This document shows, piece after piece, positions 1 to 12,794 of a DNA stretch of 64,000 nt (the stretch's first letter is position 1; each line of letters begins with the position of its first letter). Where the stretch lies: contig JXTB01000139.1 in the NCBI GenBank assembly GCA_002914805.1, positions 604,986 to 668,985 on the forward strand, written 5' to 3'. A program made the position numbers and the translations under genes. The notes beneath the pieces are model-generated. The model was not told the origin of the DNA. It ran no database searches and worked only from the letters and a program-made list of their open reading frames with translations. The DNA comes from Parasponia andersonii. Taxonomy: Eukaryota; Streptophyta; Magnoliopsida; Rosales; Cannabaceae.

Positions 1-1347
1 TTTTAGAGATGGCCGAATTTCTCTTCCTCTCCCTGTGTCTTATGCGTGTGACTCCTTAGAATTATTGTGTAGTTTTTTCTCTTATATATCTTATATATAT
101 AGGACCAAAAACTGCTAATACTAGTCCAATTAGGATTGGGTTTGTTCTCCAATTTAGACTTTGGATGTATTTTTATAAATACGTCTAACTCATGAAATTT
201 ATTTATAAAAATACCAACTTTTGTGTAGAATCAATATTTTACACAGTTTCATGAAATTTATTTCACAAATACCACCAACCAATTGTTGAGCTTAATTGAG
301 CTAGACAAGGGACCTGATGGATCCAAATAATCTAAGGTCCAATAATATGATAAATACATAATAACTCTTATTATGGTATTTATATAAATATTATTAGTAA
401 AGGGGACACTCCACTAAAGGCCCAATACTGCACTCTTAAATTCAATGTCATGCCTTTTATAGAGATTTATAATCTTGATTAACCGATCTATCTAGCATAT
501 TCTATACCACATATATAATCCCTATACAATGCCGTAGTTGGATAGGTGATATTACCGTAATACCCCTCCAACACCTATTTACCTTTAAGTTACTATCTTT
601 CTATCAAGGAATAATGTTGTCAATAATTTTGTTCTCAATGGCCATTTAGACAAAATTATCAACCAATTCACAAAGTGAATACTAAGATCTTAGATTTAAT
701 TATTCCATGAATTTTGAAAGAACCTAAAGTGGTATTAATGTATAGTGTCATTAACTATTTGATCTTCCCATCAATTCATAAGCCATAACCTCCAATATGC
801 CAGAGTTGACCTATAATTTTATAGAGGTTAATCTTTTAACAAATCAAAAGGCTATAACCTATGAAAGCAAGTCCAGTCAAACATCCAGGATTAAGATTTA
901 TATGCTAAGAACTAGTTTGTGATAATATAAAAATTGAGTTACGGCACTCCAATTCTTTATATTACCTTGTCCAGTTTAATACACTTAACTTATTTATATT
1001 GTATTAATATTTCTATCAGAAGTCAGATACTTCAATGATTTGAGACACATTATTCCCATTGAGATAGACAAACACTACAACTTATAGTAAATAAAGTATA
1101 TACTTTATTTACAGATTCTAAACTACTTCATTTAGACTTAGATAAAGAAGCAAGTCTCTCCATAATTAACACTTAATCATGTTTGTTTCTTTATACACAT
1201 ATAAATTCATGGAATCTTTTTCAGATGAATAAACTATTCAAGTAAGAGAGTTTAATCTAGTAAATATCATAATTTCATATAAGAGAAAGTTGTTTATACT
1301 AAAAGGATAAAATTCGAAATCTGCTTTTTAGGGTAAAAATCCTAATA
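1..1347 (-). repeat. Ty1/copia-type LTR 'H', incomplete in window
   Basis: This is non-coding AT-rich sequence that abuts, at about 1347, the RNase H end of copia element G. Read on the minus strand its tip is TATTAGGATTTTTACCC, which resembles the start of the G LTR (TGTTAGGATTATGCCC), a common form of plant copia LTR tip. It interrupts the G coding region, so it is best read as an LTR inserted in G in opposite orientation. Its other end is outside the window, so I cannot tell a solo LTR from the edge of a whole element and cannot test for a target-site duplication. No coding motif was seen in it. Confidence 0.55.
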
Positions 1348-1348
1348 A

Positions 1349-1560
1349 GTAATTGCCAACTCAAAGGAACCTAGAAGCCATAAAAGTGCAAAGCACATTG
1401 AGAAAATATATCATCTCATTCGAGATATAGTTAATCAAGGAGAAGTGACTGTGTGCAAGATCACTTCAGAAGATAACTTAGTTGATCCATCGACTAAAGT
1501 ACTACTTGGCATAAGCTTTGAGGGTCACCTTATAGGTTTAAGGATGCGAAAGATGTAATA
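1349..1560 (+). pseudogene. Copia RNase H C-terminal remnant of element G
   Basis: The plus-strand translation carries ANSKEPRSHK, then KHIEKIYHLIRDIV and later DNLVDPSTK, followed by a stop just before the LTR. This is the conserved end of Ty1/copia RNase H, the enzyme that degrades the RNA strand during reverse transcription. Only the last roughly 70 residues are present because LTR H replaces what lies upstream in this window. The short gap to the LTR at 1586 is the expected place for the polypurine tract. The domain call is firm; the lineage within copia is not resolved. Confidence 0.85.
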
Positions 1561-3425
1561 AAGTACTTTTGTGCAAGTAAGAGACTGTTAGGATTATGCC
1601 CAAAAAGTGTTTATTATTTCTGGATATTTATTGAATATTTTAGATATTTAATAAAGTCATAATTCTTGCATAGTATTTGTGATAATGTTTTTGATTATTG
1701 GTATAATAGTAAATGTCATAAAGGTTCCATGATTTATTTATTAAAGAAATATTTTAATAAGTTGTTTATTAAATTTAAGACATATTTTTTTTAAGTAAAT
1801 CAATTAAGACAGTTCATAGCTAATAAAAGAAGTTGGACACTTCTCTTGGATTATGTTACAAGGCTTTGTGTATTTATAATGTATCTTAATCTATATTAGT
1901 GTGACCATATGCAAAAAATCTTAGTGTGTAAATATTAAACATGAACCATGTGAAATATATTCTTGTAATAAGTACTGTTGACAAAAACATACTCTCACAA
2001 ACTAGATGCTTAACGCATGTCTCTCTTAATCCTAAAATAAGTAATGAACTCGTGCTCATAATTTGTATTATTTAAGATGTTAAAAGGTACGGATCAAGAA
2101 ATTGACGATCTAAACTCAGGCATTTTGGTAATACATTATTATGGGTATTAGAAACATATACTTATAGATATGGAACCCATAACTATATTATATAGAGAAG
2201 TGAATTCTACCTTGAGGAGCTATAGGAGCTTGGATGATTTTAATCTTAGCTAACTTATTAATAAAACTGGATATTTTATTAATTGAGAACTTTCTGTAAG
2301 TCTGGTTATCCATTAAATATAGTCTTATATTAAGGAATTGAAATATATAATTAGAGAGATAAAACGATAATTTTACCTGGCTTAAATTATCGGTATTCAT
2401 GTGGGGATACACATTCACATGTTAATTATCTAATAAACATAATTTTAATTATAAAGTATCTTGTAATATTTTTTTAATTTAAGAGTGCAATTTAAAACTT
2501 TAGGAGAATAAGTCCATAACTAATGATACAAGCCTACTCGTATTAAGAGTTAATTATAACTGAGCCTTTGTCTATTGGAGCTTGTATTAAATAGGTCCAT
2601 TTGTACCCTTAAACTACACAAATATCTTGGTTTGTACGAGATTAGCCAAATTGGGCTCAAATATTTTTCTGGAAAATTACACAAAAAGGGAAATATACTA
2701 AAAAAGGCAATGGGCCTTTAGATCTAGTGCTATGCCTTTTAGGTTAAGTAGAATTTCGGCCAACCCTGACCCTGGCTCTTAAGGCTGGCCAGTTTGCTCC
2801 TAAGGAGTTGTAATGACAAGACTTTTTCGACCATTAACTACTCACCTTCTTAGCTTAAAAAAAATTTAGATGCTGAAAATTCATGACAATTTTTTTTTAT
2901 GCTTTTGATTCTTTTTAAGAGATTTATATTCATAACTAACAATTTACTTAAATTTTGAAAACAAGTAAATGCTTCTCAATAGTTAAGTACCCTTTATTTA
3001 AATTTGATTATAAACTTGTTATTAAGGTGATTTAAATAATGCGCAACTATAAAGGGCTCCCAGGTAAGGAGGGGGGGTCACATACGGACCATTTAAGTCC
3101 CAAGCTCTCCTTAGACAGTTTAGGCCTTTTTGATAGAACCCTTTATGTTTTGCATTTATTTAAATCAAAACATTTTCTCTTTTTGATCTAAAAAAAATTT
3201 GTTTAACTTCTATTAAATCAAAATACATTTTCAAGTTCAATTTGATTAAATCATGCATTATGAAATAAAATGCCAAGTTATAAGTACATTTTCAAATAAC
3301 ATTAAGTTTACATAATTGAAATCATTTGTCTCATAATAAAAACATATGCGGAAGAAATTTTTAATGACGGTATTCCATTGCTCGTGCCTTGCATTCATCC
3401 CCGCTTTAATTCCAGCTAACCCATC

Positions 3426-6245
3426 TGTCATGACCGAAAATCCAAGGCCATGTCTTTTAGTAAATTTAAGTGAAAACAGTGATAAACAGCAATTCCCAAT
3501 ATTTTCAGAAAAAGTCGAGTACTTAAAATTTAAGTTTTAGTCCTCAAGAGTAAGTAAAATTTAATATTGGACTAACTCGATAAATTACAACATTATCTAC
3601 TAGTTTAAATTTCCAAGGCATTTTTAATTTTAAATTTAGAGACATGATAAATAATAAATTTTAGAAACTTTTTATTTAAATCATTAAGTTTAATGAAAGT
3701 GTTCAATTTAAAACCATAGGCCCATAAATTAAAATAATTTTCATAAAATCATTTATATGTCTAAGTACTCGATTAAATATCAAAATCATCCTCATACATC
3801 TACTTAGTAAATATATTACGAATGGCTAAATAAATTTGACTTAGAAAAAGAGAAAACGATATAGAGTATGAATCAACCAATGAACAGGACTAGAACTGCA
3901 AGCATACACCAAACATGCTTGCCAAGCCACACGAATATCTGTCACAGAATAATTTGACACCTTAGAGAGGAAGGAAGTAGGGAAGTGAGCACGTGAATGC
4001 TCAGTAGAAAACTTAATGACCTTTTTGGGAAAAACCTTTTTAGTAATTCTCAATACAACTGCATGGTTAGTAGTTCTGGAAAACATTTTAATAAATATGG
4101 AGCATTTGAGACATATATAGAAAATCTTTACAGAAAATCATGCTCAAATAAAAATCAGATATATATATTCAGGTTAAAACAGAGAGAAAACCATAATAAA
4201 ACAAGCATAGTGCACATCTGCATGATTGGTAATACCGGAAAGTATTTCTATAAATATTAAGTATTTAAACCATTTATAGAAAACCATGCTAAAATCAAAC
4301 CAGATATCCAGATCAAAACATATAAAATTCTCAATTTAAAAAAGTATAATGCACATCACATAAATCAACACATCACATGAGTCCTCATCCTCTCATCACA
4401 ACTAGTGCAACTTATACTACATGTATTGAGTGCTCTCTGCCTGACATCTATCTCTGAAAAACCAGGGGACACCCATGTGTCAAATCCTACCGAACCGGAG
4501 GGGCACCGAATGCCTTCGCCTACCGAATGGAGATAGTCAGAAAACAAACCCCGCGCCGGTTTACGGGCTCTCACCGAAGGTGGGTGTACAAGTCCGCCTA
4601 CTATAATACCATGATGCCTAAGACGATTCTCATGCATGATCGTATGAAATGTGCAATATATATAAAGTCTCAAATAACCATGCAGTGGTTTAATATTCTA
4701 GACATACTTTGATTTTTAATTAAAACCTATTTTGTACTTTAAAAACCAAAAGTACAGTTTCCATGGTTTTACCAAAAATCCAAGTATGAAAAATCGTATA
4801 AAATCGAATTTAAAATATCAAGAGCAGTCTACAATGTTTCATAAATTCATAGTTCATGAAAATAACTATTCAAATAGTTTAATTTAATAAAATCAAGAAA
4901 TTTCATTTTTCAGAATAAATTCAAATTTTAATGAAAATAACATAAAACAAGGAAATTGAATCCCTTACCTCGAAATAGTAATTATGCTGGGTTAACGAAG
5001 CTGGAAATATCCTCAATTGATTATTGGATTGTTCGGACAGTCGTTTTCGAGTCTCGTCTCGTTCACTTGAAAAGTTGACTTTTCAAACGGAGTCTCGGAT
5101 TGAGAAACGGAGGTTACCACCGAATTCAGAACACCCAAAAATGTTGGTTTAGACATAAAAGTTGTCAAAAACAGGCCCCAGTACCGGACCGGCCTGGGGC
5201 ACGCAAAACGGTGCAAATCACGAGTTATTTCTCGATTTTCGTGCCACTTTGGAAAATAGTGGTATTTTATATCAAACTTCATGTCCCGACCTCGCTGAGT
5301 CCAAATTCGAAGTCATAATTCAGTTTTGAGGTCCCTAACATTAAATAGGCTCAAAAATTCAAAAATTATAAAAATACCACTTTATGAAAATATTTAGAAA
5401 AATACCACAATTTCATCCCAATATTTAACTACCTTCCGGTTATCGTTTTAACACTTAAAAATCATGAAATTTTATGTTTCAAACTCCTCTATCACATGGT
5501 AAAATTTTCTCGAGAAAAATAACTCAATTCCGAAATAATTACGAAAATACCACAAAATTTAAATATTAAAATATTGCTACAGTAGACAACTTCAGACCGG
5601 AGCCAAGTTAGAGGCTGAGAGTGGTCGAAAAACAAAGCTGGAGCCGAGACGAATCCAACAGTGGCGGTGGCGCAGTGATCGGACGTTGGACGGCGGCACG
5701 GTAGGCGAAAAACCGTCACGGTGGCGCGATCTTCCGGCTGAGATTTCTCTGGCGGTGGGCGGCTGTTCACGGCGGCAGCACCCGGCACTGGTTCGTCGGC
5801 ATCTTCTGGTCACGGCGGATGGGCGCGTTTGGCGCGGCGACAGGCGGTGGAGGCTCGGCGGAACAGTATCCAAGAGGGATATTTTTTTGGGGGTTTTCGT
5901 GGAGAAGAAAGGGAAAATGGGGGTTTTTATGTAATTTTTCAAAACTGTAGCAGTGGGATACGTGGTACAATCTGATTCAACTGAAAAAATAAGTTTATGA
6001 AATTCCACTTTGGCCACAATTTTAAAAGATTCTTTCATTTTAGTCCCTTCTTAATTACACTTTTGTCCCCAATTTGAAATTTCTTTTTCACTTTTACCCC
6101 AAATGTATCTAGACATAATCTTGTCTAGATTCAACATCGAAATTTTTTTTTTGATTTTTATTTAATTAATCCAAAATACAAAATTACCAAAATGTCCTTG
6201 AAGTAAAATTACTTGATTACTCTTACAAAATTTTAGGATTTTACA
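3426..6245 (-). repeat. Left (3') LTR of element D
   Basis: A 2.8-kb LTR starting TGTCATGACCG and ending GGATTTTACA on the plus strand. It is bounded on the left by the target duplication and on the right by a purine tract (read on the minus strand) at about 6246-6265. It pairs with 9998-12794 along its whole length. It holds a GC-rich island at about 5585-5900 in otherwise AT-rich sequence. Blocks such as those at about 4430-4600 recur in the LTRs of element C. Confidence 0.88.
5585..5900. other. GC-rich island in the left D LTR
   Basis: Within an AT-rich LTR, about 300 bases are rich in GGCGG, CGGCGG and CpG. The same block occurs in the right LTR (about 12140-12470) and, more diverged, in the C LTR (about 48560-48860). 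Open frames cross it on both strands, but GC-rich sequence gives long frames by chance and no protein family was recognised. It could be a transcription-start or leader region, or sequence once taken from a host gene. Neither can be decided here. Confidence 0.6.
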
Positions 6246-6265
6246 TTCTCCCCTCCTTATAGGAA
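6246..6265 (-). other. Polypurine tract of D
   Basis: On the minus strand the bases next to the left LTR read as a purine run around AAGGAGGGGAGAA, immediately before the LTR tip. This is the expected position and composition of the plus-strand DNA primer of an LTR retrotransposon. Together with the primer-binding site it shows that D is oriented on the minus strand. Confidence 0.75.
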
Positions 6266-9200
6266 TTTCGTCCCAAAATTCAAGTACAAACCGAGGGTAA
6301 GAACATATCCTAAGATATAGTCGGTGGAAGTGTAGAGAACACTCGACTACAGAATTTAAGAGCGTTAAATCAAACGCGAGGCAACAAAAGTGCGAAATAG
6401 ACGGTCCCTACTTAGCATCAAAGTCACGCTGACATACCATATTATACCATGGTATAGTATAAGGACGGACATTGAGAGGTCAAAATTATAAGATAGCTCA
6501 ACAATAAGTATAAGGATCTCAACACCCATAGTTAGAAACAACAATCTCAAGGATATGAGTGATGAAAAGATAATGATAACTATGATTAGAAGTCGAGAAT
6601 ATAGGACTCTAAATACTGATTATATGGCACCAAACTAGAACGACAGACCAAATGTCAGATATAAGAATACTGTCCCCCTGATCGTACTAGATCAACAATC
6701 TTATGGGACATATCCATTTTTTTGCAACTAGTTCCCGGTCCTAGACAATCTTTGAGTCACTGACTCTAATAAGAGTCTCTTTTACGCATACAGAACGTGA
6801 TCAAATATAGTTTAAGATGAAGTACTAGGATCCTTGTGTTACACCACACAAGACGAATGAGTTTAGAGGTCGAAAGTTAAAAAGGGAGTTCAATGGTTCA
6901 CAACCATTTTCTGCTCTCCGATTAGAGTGAGGAACAACACCAAATACAACCCACTTCTAGTCAAACCCGAGACTAGAACACCCAAACAGGAAATCACCAA
7001 TACAAAACATTAGTGCAAATCTCAATCTCAAATGCAAGCATCTAAACATGGGAAGTTTCAAAAGCATTTTAAACCTTTTATCTAGTGTAAAGCCTTATTA
7101 AAGAAAACCAGAACGAATGCTGACCCAAAGACTCTGCAAGTCCTTGGTACAAAGAGAATTCCATGGGCACAATCCAATGTCCTAGAAATATGTACATAAT
7201 TGAAGTCGACACTTAATGCCCCAGAAATAAGGTTCTAATAGGATAGGCTGCCCGGTACCACCCTCGAGTGGTGCCTGTCTCCCATGAAACCTCATTTCAA
7301 TTTTTAATAAAAATATTATCAAAAACATTGAATTTAAAAAGTGTTGGGGTGTAGGAATACTACAATAGTTCACAATATGGTTTTTCCCTAGCCAAAGGTA
7401 AACCACACCTGAACTTTGAGTACCCTTTACAATATAAACGTAGAGTCCAACGACTCTTAAAAAAAAAATCCATAAGTGATTTCAGTCCAATCACCACTAT
7501 CCGTATAACAATAACTATGTTATATCTAATTTAAATCCAATAAGAGAATTATACCTAATTCAATATTAACATTCAGTAAAAGTTTCACTCTATACAAATA
7601 TGATGAAAATATCTAATAGTCTAAGTATCAATCTATAAAGTTGAGTTATACATAATAACCATAAACATGGAATGCATGAAAAAGACATTAGCATATCTTC
7701 CACAATCAACAAATGGACATTATTACGTAAACTGCACTTATTTGGCAAAATAACAAATGAGACCATATTTAAATTATCATGGTCAATTTTTCTTCAAAAA
7801 CTAATAAAACATTTTGGCCTCAATCCAAATCATAATTAAACAATATGAGGTGCTCTTTGTAGAGTTATAAAATACTTTCCAAAGTAATCAAGCAAGTTTC
7901 TCAAAAAGTTTAAAAGTTCACACTTTCTTTTTTTTTTTTTGGGAATTGTGGTGATTTAAAAAATATTAAAGTGTGAAACATTGTCAAAACATTTCCTCAA
8001 AATGGGTAAAACAAACTCCAATTCTCATTTAACCTTTCAAAATAAAAATTAATATTTAATGGAGATTTATACTAGGCATGACAAACCAATTAACATATAT
8101 ATGAATTCCATAAACTGGAAAGCTAGAATCAAATTTTTAAGAGGATTATCACATACCAACATACTCCACTCAAGGCCTGCCGAACATAAAGCCAATGCAT
8201 ATAACTCAAAACCTATCAAATGTAAAACTAAGGCATATAACTCATTGCCTTTTACTACTTTAAAAGTCTAAATGTCATTCTCCTCCCATCTCTTCTCAAC
8301 ACTGGGAAGACTGGTAAAAACCAATTGTACAATGCCCAAAGTCTAATTAAAACAAGTCCGGCATAATCTAATGCAACTTGTTCATACCGTGGAAATTCAA
8401 GTCAACATGAATTATTATACTAAACAATCCAACAAATACCAAGGGGCTATGCATTAACCAACAAAGTAAACCACATCAAATAAAATTTTAGAAGAAACAT
8501 GCAATTTGCATCGTCAAGTGCACAAGATACAAGTGACAAACTTCACAGAATTTAAATCAAAATTCTCAATTCAAACGTTTTCACTCAACAGGGATTTCTA
8601 TAATGCAAGCAATCATATCAATTTTCATTCTCTAAGTAATACGTTTTAGAGAAAATTACAGGTATAAATCTTCAATCACATGCCCAAAATTTATTTTCAA
8701 TCCACACCAAAGTTTTCTGAGTAGTAAAACTTTTGAATATTTCTATTCAAAATGTTTCTTTAAGAAACTTACATCCATTTGTTTTTCAAGTGAACTTGTG
8801 AATCAATTTATGAAAGCATTCATTTGATCTCAAATCAAGTATTAAGTAGGGGTTAGAAAATGCTTAGTAATTTATTAAATCCAAAGTTTAAAATGGAACT
8901 TGAAAAGTTTGATTTATGAATATACATTTATAAAAATAAATTACTATGGTCTAGAGATCTTTCAAATCAACACATCCAAAAGTAAAACAAAATTTTGCTA
9001 GTATACAAATAGTTTGGGTGGTTTTATAAAGTCTAGTCTCAAAGTAACATTTTGATTTAAACAATACATCCTTTGAAAAAATGTATTACTTTCTCCCCAC
9101 CAATGCTCAAGTTTAAAAATATCTATAATTTCTTTGAAAATAAGTATGTCACCTTAGTCAAATAAAGGTCTACATCATTCAAAATGTTAATTGTCAACTT

Positions 9201-9981
9201 GGCATTTTTTTTTTAAAAAAGTTCCAAAATCAAATGACCCGATTTTTAAAATCCCACCAAACTCTCAACAAGTCAAGAATTCTCAACCAAAGAACTACAA
9301 TAATGAAACTTGGTGAAACTAGAGAAATGCAATTACAATAGTTAAACAACTAATTACTAATTCAACGAGCAGGCTACGTAAAAGTATCCTTAATACAGAC
9401 ATTAAAACATAGGACCAAGTCATAAGATATTTAAATCAAATGATCACAAAGATATCAATTTCAAGAAAATAAAGTCTCAATCACATAAACACCAATGCAT
9501 CACAATAAGAAATCCCCAAGTAAATACAACCACAATCAATTGTTGCAAACAAAAGCGATAACAAAACCCGAGAGTCAACATATAGACAACCCACAAGACA
9601 GTCAAACGCAACAACTAAGGCACAAGATACTGAATTACTACCTTAGAACCCACGAGACTCACGTAGCCTACAACCTAAATAGACGGGGGAGTACAAGAAC
9701 GAGCGTCCATTCGAAACGAAGGATTTTACTAAAAGCGGAAACCATTAGTCTCATGTCAACCCGACACATCTGAGACTAAATTCTAAGGGAATCACAATCC
9801 CAAAAATACAAAAATTTTAGCTTTAAGAGGTTTAAGAGAGGACTTGGAAAGAATAAGAGCAAAAGCAACTTATCTAGCCAATTCCTAAGTAATATATGAG
9901 GTATTTGTCAAAACCATTTCCAAAATAATTTTAAACACTAAAAATTAATACAGGCATGATCCTAGATGGATCTGAAGCCGT

Positions 9982-9993
9982 GCTCTGATACCA
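9982..9993 (-). other. Primer-binding site of D (initiator tRNA-Met)
   Basis: The minus strand reads TGGTATCAGAGC, complementary to the 3' end of plant initiator tRNA-Met, four bases from the right LTR. The same 12 bases form the primer site of chromovirus C, supporting a C-like parent for D. Confidence 0.88.
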
Positions 9994-9997
9994 AAAC

Positions 9998-12794
9998 CAT
10001 CACGACCGAAAATCCAAGGCCATGATTTTTAGTAAATTTAAGTGAAAACAATGATAAACAGTAATTCCCAAAATTTTCAAAAAAAGTCGAGTACTGAAAA
10101 TTTAAGTTTTAGTCCTCAAGAGTAAGTAAATTTAATATTGGACCAACTCGATAAATTACAACATTATCTACTAGTTTAAATTTCCAAGGCATTTTTAATT
10201 TTAAATTTAGAGACATGATAAATAATACATTTTAGAAACTTTTTATTTAAATCATTTAGTTTAATGAAAGTATTCAATTTAAAACCATAGGCCCATAAAT
10301 TAAAATAATTTTCATAAAATCATTTCAATGTCTAAGTACTCGATTAAATATCGAAATCATCCTCATACATCCACTTAGTAAATATATTACGAATGGCTAA
10401 ATAAATTTGACTTAGAAAAAGAGAAAATGATACAGAGTATGAACCAACCAATGAAGAGGACTAGAATTGCAAGTATACACCAAACATACTTGCTAAGCCA
10501 TACGAATATCTGTCACAGAATAATTTGACACCTGAAAGAGAAAGGAAGTAGGGGGGGTGAGCACGTGAATGCTCAGTAGAAAACTCAATTACCCTTTTGG
10601 GAAAAACTTTTTTAGTAATTCTTAATACAATTGCATGGTTAGTAGTTCTGGAAAACATTTTAATAAATATGGAGCATTTGAGACATATATAGAAAATCTA
10701 TATAGAAAATCATGCTCAAATAAAAATCAGATATATATATATCCAAGTTAAAACAGATAGAAAACCATAATAAAACAAGCATAGTGCACATCTGCATGAT
10801 TGGTAATGCCGAAAAGTATATCTATAAATATCAAGTATTTAAACTATTTATAGAAAACCATGCTAAAATCAAACTAGATATCCAGGTCAAAATATATAAA
10901 AGTCTCAATTTAAATAAGTATAATGTATATCATATAAATCAACACATCACATGAGTCCTCATCCTCTCAACACAACTAGAGCAACTTATACTACATGTAT
11001 TGAGTGCTCTCTGCCTGACATCTATCTCTGAAAAACCAGAGGGACACCCATGTGTCAAATCCTACCGAACCGGAGGGGCACCGAATGAAGATAGTCAGAA
11101 AATAAACCCCGCGCGGGTTTACGGGCTCTCACCGAAGGCTGGTGTATAAGTCCGCCTACTACAATACCATGATGCCTAAGATGATTCTCATGCATGATCG
11201 TATGAAATGTGCAAAATATATAAAATCTTAAACAACCATGCAGTGGTTTAACATTCTAGACATGCTCTGATTTTTAATTAAAACCCATTTTGTACTTTAA
11301 AAACCAAAAGTACAGTTTCCATGGTTTTATTAAAAATCCAAGTATGAAAAATCGTATTTGAAATATCTAGAGCAGTCTACAATATTTCACAAATTCATAG
11401 TTCATGAAAATAACTATTCAAATAGTTCAATTTAATAAAATCACGAAATTTCATTTTTCAGATTAAATTCAAATTTTAATGAAAATAACATAAAACAAGG
11501 AAATTGAATCTCTTACCTCGAAATAGTAATTATGCTGAGTTAACGATGCTGGAAATATCCTCAATTGATTATTGGGTTGTTCGGACAGTCATTTTCGAGT
11601 CTCGTCTCGTTCACTTGAAAAGTTGACTTTTCAAACGGAGTCTCGGATTGAGAAACGGAGATTACCACTGAATTCAGAACACCCAAAAACGTTAGTTTAG
11701 ACATAAAATTTGTCAAAAACGGGCCCCGGTACCAGACCGGCCCGTGGCACGCAAAACGGTATAAATCACAAGTTATTTCTTGATTTTTGTGCCACTTCGG
11801 AAAATAGTAGTATTTTATATCAAACTTCATGTCCTGGCCTCACTGAGTCCAAATTCGAAGTCAGAATTCAGTTTCGAGGTCCCTAACATTAAATGGGCCC
11901 AAAAATCCGAAAATTATAAAAAATACCACTTTATGAAAATATTTAGAAAAATACCACAATTTCATCCCGATAAATTAACTACCTTCCAGTTATCATTTTA
12001 ACACTTAAAAATCATGAAATTTCATTTTCAAACTCCTCTATCACGTGGTAAAATTTTCTCGGGAAAAATAACTCAATTTCAAAATAATTACGAAAATACC
12101 ACAAAATTTAAATATTAAAATATTACTACAGTAGACAACTTCTCACCGGAGCCGAGTTAGAGGCTGAGAGTGGTCGAAAAACAAAGCTAGAGTCGAGACG
12201 AATCCAATGGTGGTGGTGGCGCGGTGATCGGACGTCGGACGGCGGCATGGCGGGCGAAAAACCGTCACGGTGGCGCGATCTTCCGGCTGAGATTTCTCCG
12301 GCGGTGGGTGGCGGTTCACGGCGGCAGCACCCGGCGCTAGTTCGTCGGCGTCTTTTGGTCACGGGGGATGGGCACGTCTTGCACGGTGACGGGCGGTGGA
12401 GGCTCGGCGGAATAGTATCCGAGAGGGGTATTTTTTTGGGGGTTTTCGTGGAGAAGAAAGGGAAAATAGGGGGTTTTTATGCAAATTTTGAAAACTGTAG
12501 CAGTGAGACACGTGGCACAATCTGATTCGATCGAAAAAATAAGTTTCTAAAATTCTACTTTGGCCATAATTTTAAAAGATTCTTTCGTTTTAGTCCCTCC
12601 TTAATTACACTTTTGTCCCCAATTTGAAATTTCTTTTTCACTTTTACCCCAAATATATCTAGACATAATCTTGTCTAGATTCAACACCGAATTTTTTTTT
12701 TGATTTTTATTTAATTAATCAAAAATACAAAATTACCAAAATATCCTTGAAGTAAAATTACTTGATTACTCTTACAAAATTTTAGGATTTTACA
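9998..12794 (-). repeat. Right (5') LTR of element D
   Basis: A 2.8-kb partner of 3426-6245, in the same orientation, ending GGATTTTACA at 12794 directly before the target duplication ccatc. It contains the second copy of the GC-rich island (about 12140-12470). Differences from the left LTR are mostly transitions, as expected for methylated plant repeats. Confidence 0.88.

Larger units (their letters stand above)
6246..9997 (-). other. Internal region of D without coding domains
   Basis: A 3.75-kb stretch between the D LTRs. I looked for gag zinc knuckles, protease DSG, reverse-transcriptase FIDD, RNase H and integrase motifs and saw none in any frame; the open frames are all below about 95 codons. 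A purine tract (minus strand) sits at its left edge and the primer-binding site at 9982-9993, which are the only retroelement signals. It is therefore a passenger sequence between two functional ends. Its origin (decayed gag-pol or captured DNA) is unknown. Confidence 0.75.
3426..12794 (-). mobile_element. Non-coding large LTR element 'D' (LARD-like)
   Basis: A complete-looking 9.4-kb element with two direct LTRs (3426-6245 and 9998-12794), a primer-binding site and a polypurine tract, flanked by the target duplication ccatc (3421-3425 and 12795-12799). The uninterrupted site is visible in E2 near 34410. The 3.75-kb internal region has no recognisable gag or pol, so it matches the class of large retrotransposon derivatives mobilised by a partner's proteins. 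The LTRs share long blocks with those of chromovirus C, and both use an initiator-tRNA-Met primer site, so C-type elements are the likely helper (inference). A sample of about 165 bases at the LTR starts shows about a dozen differences, suggesting an insertion on the order of two million years old at common plant rates. Confidence 0.85.

Noticed and set aside
1-1347. Host intergenic DNA or a host gene at the left edge
   Set aside because: It abuts and interrupts copia RNase H with an LTR-like tip and has no coding motif.
5592-6038. 148-codon frame on the minus strand and overlapping frames, also at 12126-12525 and 48538-48910
   Set aside because: They fall in the GC-rich LTR island, where long frames arise by low stop density; both strands are open and no family was recognised.
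8059-8271. 70-codon plus-strand frame inside D
   Set aside because: Short, compositionally ordinary, no motif; same for 9495-9773.
9982-9993. tRNA-like GCTCTGATACCA fragments (also 53961-53972 and 60386-60397)
   Set aside because: These are primer-binding sites beside LTRs, not tRNA genes.
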